Source of the DNA: an uncultured Alphaproteobacteria bacterium
GTDB lineage: Bacteria; Pseudomonadota; Alphaproteobacteria; CAAHEQ01; UBA3637
Direction of reading: 5' to 3'
Length of the DNA: 64,000 nt
NCBI GenBank assembly: GCA_934202735.1
Contig: CAKPYH010000004.1
Span: forward strand, 1-64,000
Numbering within the stretch: the stretch's first letter is position 1; each line of letters opens with the position of its first letter. The translations under genes and the position numbers were made by a program. Shown in pieces: positions 26,675-35,005 of this stretch. The notes under the pieces are model-generated. The model worked only from the letters and a program-made list of their open reading frames with translations. It searched no databases and was not told the origin of the DNA.

Positions 26675-27046
26675 ACCGGCCCCGTAAAAAAGTTGAAAAT
26701 TGTTAAAAATAAGTGTTGCAAAAAACCATGGATTTCGCGCAACCCTATACCCTACAAAAGATTTAATGATTTGAACAGGTTAGTTCGTTGTTATTTTTCG
26801 TCATCGCAAAAATCCACCCCCGGGTCGCATTTTTTCTTCCCCGCCATCTTCGTGCCCCGTCAGATCCCCCTTTTGTCATCTTCGGACATTTATTTCTTTT
26901 GTCATCTTTGGGCAATTTTTAGTATTGTCATCTTCGGGCTTGACCCACACACTCACTCTCCACTGTCATCTTCGGGCTTGACCCGGAGATCCATAGGAAC
27001 GTAAGGACTTCATTTATCCTGGATTCCCGTTTTCACGGGAATGACA
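26675..27046 (+). repeat. Composite intergenic repeat, copy A
   Basis: This gene-free stretch holds a core of about 165 bases (26675-26845) followed by a cluster of REP-like units. Units starting GTCATCTTCGGGCTTGACCC are at 26937 and 26965, and shorter or diverged ones lie near 26845, 26875 and 26900. The block ends in a palindromic TCCTGGATTCCCG / CGGGAATGACA unit (27017-27046). The same order occurs in inverse orientation at 60546-60846. A 14-base perfect inverted repeat (26570-26583 and 26718-26731, CCATGGTTTTTTGC) brackets the left side. No coding potential is convincing. Confidence 0.85.
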
Positions 27047-27062
27047 ACGGGTGGTAGAATTT

Positions 27063-27091
27063 GTCATCTTCGGGCTTGACCCGAAGATCCA
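27063..27091 (+). repeat. REP-like palindromic unit
   Basis: A further copy of the unit, here with a perfect eight-base stem (TCTTCGGG / CCCGAAGA) and five-base loop. Bases 27092-27241 contain nothing further that I can name. Confidence 0.8.
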
Positions 27092-27241
27092 GGGGAGAGA
27101 AGCCCTTATGACTATCATCACTGGCGTGAACGAATAAAAAAGGCGCAGAACTGTTGTTCACCCTTTGTGCTTTTTCTGTACAACAGGTTAGGGTCCGCCA
27201 TGCTCACACAGACATATAACTTTGTGGATCTACAAAATCTC

Positions 27242-27844
27242 TCACGGATTTGGATAGCCGACGGCTTGAGAAACAATGACCCGTTGGTTCTTATCCAGAT
27301 TCAACACGCGTGCGATTGCGTTCGTATCAAAGTATCCCCGTACCACATTAGCCAACCCCCGACTGGCAGCATATAATCCTACATTTTGATAAGCCGAACC
27401 GGCATGCATTGCGGCATAGTCTTGTGCGGAACCTGTATAGACAAGCACCACCGGAGCCTTTGTCATATACGGCTGTGTACGAAATAAGTCGCGCCGATCA
27501 GTATGTGATACCGATGTCAAGGCATGTTGATCGGCATCATACCGCCATATCCCGTCATGACGAAAGACGTATACGTCTAAATCATGTTCATTCATAGCGG
27601 TTGGAATGGTGCGATGCCCATCCGGGCGATTGACACCATAAGCCGCCCATAACAGTCCCCCCAATTCAGCGGAGTCTAATTCTTTATCGGCAAAGTCTTT
27701 AATAGATTGCCGATTGGCCAAAGCCGACATTAAAGTGCCTGTTTCACCTGTTATATCAGGCCGAGTTAAAGAAATGGTTTCTGCGACCGTTACGGTGGCG
27801 TTAAACATTGTCATGATGATTAAAACTCCTAAAAATTTAAACAT
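27242..27844 (-). CDS. Exported nitroreductase-like protein (SagB type)
   Basis: A 200-residue protein of the nitroreductase fold, which binds FMN and reduces small substrates. It has an apparent signal peptide (MFKFLGVLIIMTMFNATVTVA), unusual for this mostly cytoplasmic fold. The SagB-type N-terminal signature is NRQSIKDFADKELDSAELGGLLWAAYGVNRPDG. The C-terminal part has the usual YQNVGLYAASRGLANVVRG helix and the terminal GYP. The start at 27844 is supported by AAAGGA. It follows an unknown gene after 48 bases, without an obvious promoter of its own. Confidence 0.85.
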   Translation of the reverse strand: MFKFLGVLIIMTMFNATVTVAETISLTRPDITGETGTLMSALANRQSIKDFADKELDSAELGGLLWAAYGVNRPDGHRTIPTAMNEHDLDVYVFRHDGIWRYDADQHALTSVSHTDRRDLFRTQPYMTKAPVVLVYTGSAQDYAAMHAGSAYQNVGLYAASRGLANVVRGYFDTNAIARVLNLDKNQRVIVSQAVGYPNP

Positions 27845-27892
27845 ATAACGTATCCTTTTCAATATGAATATTTGTTGATAATTATGCAAGAT

Positions 27893-28792
27893 CTAAAGGC
27901 CATCATTTTGGGATTTTCGGGGCAGTTGTGCGATTTGAATGGCCGGTTTTTCCGGGGCCGGTGTCGCAGGGTTGGTGCGTGCCGTATTGAGCAGATTGCG
28001 ATCTTGGGCGGTTTGTGCCTGTTGTTGAGATAATTGTTTGGCTTGAGCCCCTAATGATTGCCCCGTTTGGGCCAAGTCGGCTTGTGTCGGCTTTTGTTGA
28101 GTGGAACCGGGGGTTTGCTTTGTCTCGGTCGTGTATTGATCCTGATCACCTTGGTTTGCTTTTTCCTGATCAACTTGCTGCTGAACATTATGAATTGTGC
28201 GACGCAAGATACTGTCCTTTGGCATTTTTCGGATCATAGCCCGTTCGGCCTGTGTAATTTTGTGATCATACAAAGCATCGTGTATCCGCATGTTTACTTC
28301 TTCCATGTCTTTTTCCTGGGTTTCCTCTCGGACTGTCGCCAACAATATTTCCCATTCCGAAATACGTTCCGGGGGATCTACCTTTTCGGTCTTGGCGGTA
28401 TCCTTTTCGGCCAATTTAGCGATTTCATCCGTCAGTGAAATATGCACCCTGCCTTCAAAATCCTTATCTTTGACACGACACGCTTTTTCTCTGTACTTTT
28501 TATAATCTAATTTGCCTTTTTCTTTTTCATGATCAGCGACCCACCCTATCAACAACAGTTTTGTTTTCGTTGAATCCGTGCCATAAACAACCCGCTCCTT
28601 ACAGTGCCACGTCGCTTCATCCGTGTTGGCCTGACACACCGCCCGTTCATAGCCTTCTTCTTTGACACGTGTATCATCAATACCACAAACATGCTCTTGC
28701 AGGTCCGTCAGAAAGCGCAACAAACTATTGGGTTTTCCATTCGTTATACTGTGAATCAGTTTCATGTCTTTGGGTATTGCGTACAACTCCAT
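27893..28792 (-). CDS. Uncharacterised hydrophilic protein with Gln-rich tail
   Basis: A 299-residue protein with no signal peptide or membrane segment. The first about 140 residues are mixed and contain four cysteines. About residues 140-210 are highly charged and helical (EEVNMRIHDALYDHKITQAERAMI). The last about 90 residues are low-complexity, rich in Q, T and A (AKQLSQQQAQTAQDR). I recognise no family. AGGAGG precedes the ATG and lies in the last codons of the upstream gene, so both are coupled and share its promoter. Confidence 0.75.
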   Translation of the reverse strand: MELYAIPKDMKLIHSITNGKPNSLLRFLTDLQEHVCGIDDTRVKEEGYERAVCQANTDEATWHCKERVVYGTDSTKTKLLLIGWVADHEKEKGKLDYKKYREKACRVKDKDFEGRVHISLTDEIAKLAEKDTAKTEKVDPPERISEWEILLATVREETQEKDMEEVNMRIHDALYDHKITQAERAMIRKMPKDSILRRTIHNVQQQVDQEKANQGDQDQYTTETKQTPGSTQQKPTQADLAQTGQSLGAQAKQLSQQQAQTAQDRNLLNTARTNPATPAPEKPAIQIAQLPRKSQNDGL

Positions 28793-28806
28793 AGGGTACC
28801 TCCTGC

Positions 28807-29157
28807 TCAGGTGCGGTCATTGCTTCTCGGCAACAAAATATCCCAGATATTTTTTTTGACTTTTCCGGTTTGAATTAAGTATTTGGCCGTATCCATCAAC
28901 CGATCATGACGATGCTTATCTAAAATGCTTTTTGTGGCTTGCAACGTTGACGCACTCAAATATCCCCCCAGTTGCGTATTCAAGTGTGATAACAGGGCAT
29001 TATCATTCGTCTCGGTAGGCAGTTTCCGTTGCCGCCGCGCCATAGAATCAATGACGGCCCGCAGGTATAACGGGTGATATTCTTCTTTCAGGTCTACCAA
29101 TCGGTCATAAATGGGACGATAGGCTTTGTTGATTACCGGTTTATCTTGATTTGTCAT
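28807..29157 (-). CDS. Small uncharacterised protein
   Basis: A 116-residue soluble, basic, helical protein without recognisable family. The start at 29157 has AAAGGA seven bases upstream; a longer frame would run across the promoter and has no support. It is the first gene of a likely three-gene unit (28807, 27893, 27242) driven by a near-consensus promoter. Confidence 0.75.
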   Translation of the reverse strand: MTNQDKPVINKAYRPIYDRLVDLKEEYHPLYLRAVIDSMARRQRKLPTETNDNALLSHLNTQLGGYLSASTLQATKSILDKHRHDRLMDTAKYLIQTGKVKKNIWDILLPRSNDRT

Positions 29158-29185
29158 GATATATCCTTTCATTGTTCTACTATTT

Positions 29186-29214
29186 ATTTTACAACACAAA
29201 GCCCATTTTGTCAA
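29186..29214 (-). promoter_or_regulatory. Near-consensus sigma-70 promoter
   Basis: On the minus strand, TTGACA (29209-29214) and TAAAAT (29186-29191) are separated by exactly 17 bases, upstream of the small gene at 29157. Confidence 0.8.
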
Positions 29215-29236
29215 GGCGGCTAACCCTAACATATTC

Positions 29237-29261
29237 AAAACGCCGGCAAAAACCGGCGTTT
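29237..29261 (-). terminator. Terminator of the autotransporter gene
   Basis: A strong stem (AACGCCGG / CCGGCGTT) with a short A-rich loop, just after the autotransporter stop codon; read on the minus strand it is followed by TTTT. Confidence 0.85.
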
Positions 29262-29274
29262 GTATAAAAGATTG

Positions 29275-32200
29275 CTAGAACCGATATTTCAGGCCGGCGG
29301 TCATGTCGGTGTGCGTTTCGCGTTCCATGTAATGACGCAGCGTTCCGAACACCTGCCACTCTCCGGCCGTGAAGTCCAATCCCAAGTTCGCTACTCCCCG
29401 ATACGCACTCACGCGGTCATCGTATAGGTCAAACGTCCCATCCATGCCGGACATACCCATCTTGATATTGTACGGGTTCGCGAACTCGCGGTACCCCATG
29501 ATCCCCGCCGTCAGGTTCAACCGTGCTTGACGACCCCAGGTGTAAGTCCGCGCTACATGCAACCCCATACCGCCTTCCACAGACATCCGGTTGTCGGACG
29601 GTATCGTCAGGCTGAATGCTTTGTCTTCTTCGTTGCCCCGTTGGTTATATGCCACCGCATTTAACTCCATTGTCGGAGATACTTCCCAACCGGCCACAGT
29701 CATCGGCACGCGCGCTTCGTTCATCACGCCCGCAAAACGCTTCTCCAACGTCCCTTTGTATGTCGTCCCGTTAAAGCCAGACCGATTATAATGGCCCCGT
29801 GCAAACCCGATGGTCGGGGTCATAATCGCCCGGACCCGACCGTGTGTCAAGCTTACCGGTGTAGCCACTTGGAACACCGTGCTGTTGCGTGTGTCTGTCG
29901 TATCTTTGCCCGTGTTCAGGCGGGTCATAGACAGGGCGTATCCCACTTTAACGGACGGAGAAATCCGCCGATTGGCCAACGCATACTGTCCGCCGGACGC
30001 CCGATCATTCTTGAACGAAAACGCCGTAAGACTGCCTTGCGTCTGAAACAACGGCTTATCGTCATTGGCGAACATTGCCGCGTTCATGGTCAGGTTCATA
30101 TCACGCAGAGCCGTCAGATCTTCATGGGCAAACCGCGTGAGATTGTCCAGGCCCGTCATAGACCGCAACGCCCCGTTAAACTCAGACACAGTGCCCAGGG
30201 ACTTTAAGGTATTAAAGAACCCTTCGTTCCGTCCCGCCGTATAGTTCTTCTCTAAAAACGATGCCAAACTCCCGTTCCCCGTCAAGGTATCAAACCCCCG
30301 CCGCGTCATCACAATGTCCAGGCCGTTGGCATTTTGGGCGTTTTGGGCCCATGTGGCATCAAACATGGCCGATAAAGAGTCCAGCCCCAGTCCGGACGCA
30401 TCACCATTACCGATAACCGTACCGTTTCCGGCGCCGGTCGCGACATATACATCGCGATTACCCGATTGTACCAGCGTTGTACCGGCAATGACATCGCCCG
30501 TTACACGCAGCCCTTCGGCATCAAAGACACCGCCGGATTCGGAAATGTAATTGACACCATGATTCAACGTAATGGTGCTAATCGCCGTTGTTTCGGCCTG
30601 AGAATAACTGATATTATCCGTATGGGCTTTGTTGATCGTGCCATCCGGATTGCGATCATAGGTGATGGCCGTTACATCTTGATTATAGCCACCCTTGGTA
30701 TTTTGCTTTTCACCTGAACCGCCATAGACATTCCCCGGTGATCTTTCCGTTCCATTGATAATCACTTTAATCGTCCCGGAATTAAACATAGAGGTCCGTT
30801 GTGTCAACTCGGCCCGTTTATATAACTGACCGTTTTCCTGTTCGGCCACATCAAATGTGCGAACATCATTTGTGGCATACAGGGGTGTAAACTTGCCGGC
30901 ATCTTTTCCTTCAAAGGTAATGGTGCCGCGGTTTTCAACCACCCCGCCGTCATACGCCAGCATGCCCGCCACACGGCCGGTACCGGTACTTTTAATATAC
31001 AAGTCGCCCAGGTTGACGGCATAAGCGTTGGTTGCAAAGCCCACGAAATCAAACGGAACCCGCACGGTATCACCGTTTAATTTTTGGAAGCTCATATCCT
31101 CCCCCATGTTCACAGCCGTTTGCATGATATTTTCACCCGTTTCCTTGTTGGCTTTGACATTCAAGACATAGCCATAGAACGGCAGGGCTTTTTTCACCAC
31201 AAGAGCCCCGGCACGCGGTGTATTATCAAAATCCGGCACTGTTGCCCAGTTTTGCTCGGATGCATTCCACGATGACCACATCCAGGCGATTCCCTGCATA
31301 CCCGTTCCCAAATATCCCGTATCCAATTTTTCATACGTCTTGATATCCCATTCGTGGGAAACCGACCCATTCCACGTCAACCCGGTGTTGGTCATCGGTG
31401 TACCTTCGGGAAGAGCAGGTGTACCGATACCCGTCAAAATCCCATTGGAATCATAGGTATAATTTTCCTGTTGCCGTATTGGTTCACCATTGCCGATCCA
31501 GGCCCATGCATCGCCGGCTACAGCGGGTGATTTATTGCTTTTATTCGTTCCCCCGTCATACGTGGCCGCATTGATTTTAATGATACCGGTATTATAAACG
31601 GAGGAGTACTGACGAATTCGGGCCGTCGGATGATTCAAGGCTTTCAACGTGTTATTACTGACCAACGTGATATCCCGATACCCGATTCCGTACAAACCAT
31701 ACAGATTATTTTGGGCCACCGTGGCCGTTCCCGTTATTTCAATACGTCCCTTATTGAACGCCGTTCCACCGTCATAAACCAGGATTCCCGCCACCCGGGC
31801 CAAATCGCTGTCCGGCGTTCCGGCCGCCTGAGATGTCTTGATAATAATATCCCCGGTATTGGTGGCCGTTCCGTTGGTTACAATCCCGGCCACATCAAAA
31901 GGCAAGTATTTCTTTTGTTCTTGACGGACACCCGTTGACACCAAAATCCCATCACCCCGCTTGATATTATCGGCATTGATTTCAATCGTTCCGCCGTTCG
32001 TAATATTCAATTCCTGTGGTAAGGCCGTTAAAACCGTACTGTCCACATTTTCGGGGTCAATCATCTCTTTGCGTATCAAACAATTCTTATCCAGGCACAT
32101 TTCCAAGGGGCTCCAACCCATGCTTCCCTGAATACCGATAACGGTGGTACTGACACCTGACGGATTATCCGCACCGGCATCTACCGACACCGATATTTTT

Positions 32201-34893
32201 CCGACATTCGTGTAATCATGAGTGGCTTTGGCCCCCAAAGCATCACCGGCTCCGTTCAAGTCCAGGGTAATGGACCCCGCAGCCGTATTTTCCCACACAC
32301 CACTGGTCCCGGTGACCTGACCGAAATTAATGGCCGGAGCGGTACTGGAAATCATGATAGAATTTTCATTGGCACTGTTGCCGTTGACAGACATACCGGT
32401 AATCACAGAATCAGGGGCATTGCCGACAAGGCTGATATTGATTTTCCCTTTGTTTTTGGTCGGGTTGTCCTCTTCTCCTGAAGCAACATACGCGTAAACG
32501 TTGTTGCCGGTCGCATTTTTCAAGGTGATATTCACAGATCCGTTTGCATGTTGACCACCGCCAACACCCCGAACTGTACCGCCGGCTCCATCCCGAACAA
32601 TGTTCAAAACACCGTCATTACTGGCAAAACCACCACCGGATTGCATATTGATATTGACATTTTCGCCAATACCCGTCAAGGAAATAACACCCCCTTTGGC
32701 ATTGGTCATTTTTGTCTTATCACGACTCCGCATCGCGTTCAAGGTAATGTTATCCACCTGCGTTCTCATCAGGATAGATCCATAATTTGTCATCTCGGCC
32801 CCGACCGTATTCATGGCGGATAACTGACTGCCATTGGCGACCGATGTGGCCGATCCCGCCACATTGACAACAATTAAACCGTTTTTCTCATTGGTTAAAG
32901 TCCCGTTGGTTGATTCCATAATGGACATACTTAACCGTTGGCCGGTGGTTTTGGGTTCTAAATCCGCCACAATACGACCGGCATTGGTAATCCGACCGCC
33001 GGTGCCTTTCATCAAAGACACAATGGCATCCGTGCCGTTCAACGCAATGGCGTTGCGGGTAGCATTCCAAACACTGTTATGATCATCATATTCGGTATCA
33101 CCCATTGCAATGGTGCCATTATTGATTAACGTACTGTTCAAGTCGGCATACATGGCCTGTAAGCCACCGTATTCAGTACCTTGATGCGCAATTTCACCGA
33201 CAATTTGAATTTGTCCGTTATTGACCAAGGTATTGTTAGCATGTTCGCCGTACATCGCCCGCACAAAATAGGGCATATTTTTCATGTTCAAGCGGATTAA
33301 ACCGGTGGTTTTGCCCGTTGCCGAATCCTTGGTATACGTGCCATTGGTCAACGTAGTTCCGGATAACCCGTGCATACCGTTGAAGTTTAACTTGGCATCA
33401 GATGTATCGGTATTAGAAACCGATATCACCCCGTTATTTGTCAATGTTTCATTGCCGTATAAAGCCGATACATTTCCCACAGAACGGTCGGCATTGACAT
33501 CAGAAAAGATTGTCTCAACAATACCGGCGTTATTGATGTTCCGTTTTAAGGCGTGTATTCCAAATAAATTTTGCGTATTACCGCGGGCGTTCAATGTGAT
33601 TTTACCCTTGTTGACGATTTCCCCGCCTTTATCGGTCGGATCCGCCGGGACACGCCACGCTTGGGCATACATACCATAGGACGTTTCCGCACCGGTAGAC
33701 GTAATGGTGATATGGCCGTCCGTATCATTTAAGATGGTGGCCCCGCCGGTGGCTTTCAAGCCGGCCAAACCTTGCCCGTTTTCTGATGATTGAGATAAAT
33801 CAATCGTGCCTTGATTGATCCCTTTGGCCGGGCCGATTTCACCATAGCCGTTGGCCAGAATACCGACCGCGCCACCATCCGTCTGACCGGCAATGGTGGA
33901 CGTATTTTTGGCCGTTGCCCCTAATTCAGCAATTGCTCCATAGGCCGGCGTTGTTTGATTGGTAAGGGCAACAGGGGTCTCTATCACCGTGTCTGACGTG
34001 TGCCATGTCTCTCCATCAGTCGGTTTGACACAAACACCGTTTTTCAACTGATACCCCGAATCGCAAATACATTTCAATTCCCCACCGACAGCCGTCATCG
34101 TACCGCCCAAGCAACTTTGTGTTTCCGGTGTTTCACAGGTATTTGTCGTACCATTCCAAACCTGGCCGCCCGAACAAGAACAAGTTTCCCCCGAGATACA
34201 CGCCGTACATGTTTCGGCCCCGGCATCACTCTTCGTCCCCATCGCACAAGGTGTACAGGTTGTAGAACCCTCCGATGAATAAGTATTGGCCGCACACGGC
34301 GCGCAAACACTACCACTCAACCCTTGACCGGCAGGACAGGATGTCGGCGGCTCAACCGGATCGGTCGTTCCACCACCTTCACCGCTACCGCCACTACTAC
34401 TGCCGCCGCCACCGCCACCACCGGACAGTGCAATCACCGCTCCACCTACCAACAAAGTGGCCCCGGCCGCATTTGTCAGCAGGGTTGTGGTACTGGTCGC
34501 AATCTTTTTGGGAATCGCCCGACGAGCACAAAAAGAAGCCACCGTTCCCCCTTTGGCAGCGCAAAAATTATGCTTCGTTTTATCCGGGATATTATCCATG
34601 CAATCGGCCTTTTCATCGGCACCGGCAGCCAGCAACGTTTGATACGCCAAGACATTTCGGGAATATACCGCCGAACACAACGCCGTGTTTCCTTTGGCGT
34701 TCGTGGTGTTGATATCGGCAACGGTTTGTAGCTCCTTAACTTTGGCAACATGCCCTGTCGCCGCCCGCCGCAAAAACATTTGCTGTAGTTTGTCCGCATT
34801 CAAATTGACGGTTTCGGCCGCCATCACCGGCGACAAAGCCACACCGTTCATTAAACCGGCCATTAAACTGAAACACACGATTTTCTTAATCAT
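29275..34893 (-). CDS. Large autotransporter with ankyrin-like and Cys-rich N-terminal segments
   Basis: A 1872-residue type Va secreted surface protein. A signal peptide ends near residue 26. About residues 50-95 look like an ankyrin repeat (NAKGNTALCSAVYSRN, LLAAGADEKADC). A hydrophobic stretch and a Gly/Ser linker follow (about 145-180). About 185-290 are Cys-rich with GCC2/GCC3-like units (CPAGQGL, CAPCAANTYSSEGSTTC). The long passenger, about 300-1580, repeats xNxGxI strands (LINNGTIAMG, ITNAGRIVAD) typical of a right-handed beta-helix. The last about 280 residues form the beta-barrel and end in KYRF, with the terminal aromatic residue needed for outer membrane insertion. AAAGGAG precedes the ATG. 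It is probably an adhesin; ankyrin plus Cys-rich units at the N-terminus are unusual. Confidence 0.92.
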   Translation of the reverse strand: MIKKIVCFSLMAGLMNGVALSPVMAAETVNLNADKLQQMFLRRAATGHVAKVKELQTVADINTTNAKGNTALCSAVYSRNVLAYQTLLAAGADEKADCMDNIPDKTKHNFCAAKGGTVASFCARRAIPKKIATSTTTLLTNAAGATLLVGGAVIALSGGGGGGGSSSGGSGEGGGTTDPVEPPTSCPAGQGLSGSVCAPCAANTYSSEGSTTCTPCAMGTKSDAGAETCTACISGETCSCSGGQVWNGTTNTCETPETQSCLGGTMTAVGGELKCICDSGYQLKNGVCVKPTDGETWHTSDTVIETPVALTNQTTPAYGAIAELGATAKNTSTIAGQTDGGAVGILANGYGEIGPAKGINQGTIDLSQSSENGQGLAGLKATGGATILNDTDGHITITSTGAETSYGMYAQAWRVPADPTDKGGEIVNKGKITLNARGNTQNLFGIHALKRNINNAGIVETIFSDVNADRSVGNVSALYGNETLTNNGVISVSNTDTSDAKLNFNGMHGLSGTTLTNGTYTKDSATGKTTGLIRLNMKNMPYFVRAMYGEHANNTLVNNGQIQIVGEIAHQGTEYGGLQAMYADLNSTLINNGTIAMGDTEYDDHNSVWNATRNAIALNGTDAIVSLMKGTGGRITNAGRIVADLEPKTTGQRLSMSIMESTNGTLTNEKNGLIVVNVAGSATSVANGSQLSAMNTVGAEMTNYGSILMRTQVDNITLNAMRSRDKTKMTNAKGGVISLTGIGENVNINMQSGGGFASNDGVLNIVRDGAGGTVRGVGGGQHANGSVNITLKNATGNNVYAYVASGEEDNPTKNKGKINISLVGNAPDSVITGMSVNGNSANENSIMISSTAPAINFGQVTGTSGVWENTAAGSITLDLNGAGDALGAKATHDYTNVGKISVSVDAGADNPSGVSTTVIGIQGSMGWSPLEMCLDKNCLIRKEMIDPENVDSTVLTALPQELNITNGGTIEINADNIKRGDGILVSTGVRQEQKKYLPFDVAGIVTNGTATNTGDIIIKTSQAAGTPDSDLARVAGILVYDGGTAFNKGRIEITGTATVAQNNLYGLYGIGYRDITLVSNNTLKALNHPTARIRQYSSVYNTGIIKINAATYDGGTNKSNKSPAVAGDAWAWIGNGEPIRQQENYTYDSNGILTGIGTPALPEGTPMTNTGLTWNGSVSHEWDIKTYEKLDTGYLGTGMQGIAWMWSSWNASEQNWATVPDFDNTPRAGALVVKKALPFYGYVLNVKANKETGENIMQTAVNMGEDMSFQKLNGDTVRVPFDFVGFATNAYAVNLGDLYIKSTGTGRVAGMLAYDGGVVENRGTITFEGKDAGKFTPLYATNDVRTFDVAEQENGQLYKRAELTQRTSMFNSGTIKVIINGTERSPGNVYGGSGEKQNTKGGYNQDVTAITYDRNPDGTINKAHTDNISYSQAETTAISTITLNHGVNYISESGGVFDAEGLRVTGDVIAGTTLVQSGNRDVYVATGAGNGTVIGNGDASGLGLDSLSAMFDATWAQNAQNANGLDIVMTRRGFDTLTGNGSLASFLEKNYTAGRNEGFFNTLKSLGTVSEFNGALRSMTGLDNLTRFAHEDLTALRDMNLTMNAAMFANDDKPLFQTQGSLTAFSFKNDRASGGQYALANRRISPSVKVGYALSMTRLNTGKDTTDTRNSTVFQVATPVSLTHGRVRAIMTPTIGFARGHYNRSGFNGTTYKGTLEKRFAGVMNEARVPMTVAGWEVSPTMELNAVAYNQRGNEEDKAFSLTIPSDNRMSVEGGMGLHVARTYTWGRQARLNLTAGIMGYREFANPYNIKMGMSGMDGTFDLYDDRVSAYRGVANLGLDFTAGEWQVFGTLRHYMERETHTDMTAGLKYRF

Positions 34894-35005
34894 AGGGGGA
34901 GACTCCTTTTATTGCTAGACCCGATAATGTGTTCATTATTGACACAATCGCACCGTCAAGTCAACACTTTTTTACGTTTTTAAGTGATTTTTTCCAACGA
35001 AAATC

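Noticed and set aside
26570..26731. Inverted repeat CCATGGTTTTTTGC as ends of a transposon
   Set aside because: There is no target duplication, no transposase, and copy B lacks the matching outer arm, so terminal repeats of a MITE cannot be claimed.
26693..27004. Open frames across the composite repeat
   Set aside because: They run through palindromic repeat units, lack good start sites and are not matched by an equivalent frame in the inverted copy.
34275..34731. Antisense frames opposite the autotransporter N-terminus
   Set aside because: They mirror the Gly/Ser and Cys-rich codons of the real gene and have no ribosome-binding sites.
34926..34950. Possible operator (TGTGT...ACACA) before the autotransporter
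   Set aside because: The arms are only five bases and the region is AT-rich, so chance is likely; no promoter could be fixed with confidence either.
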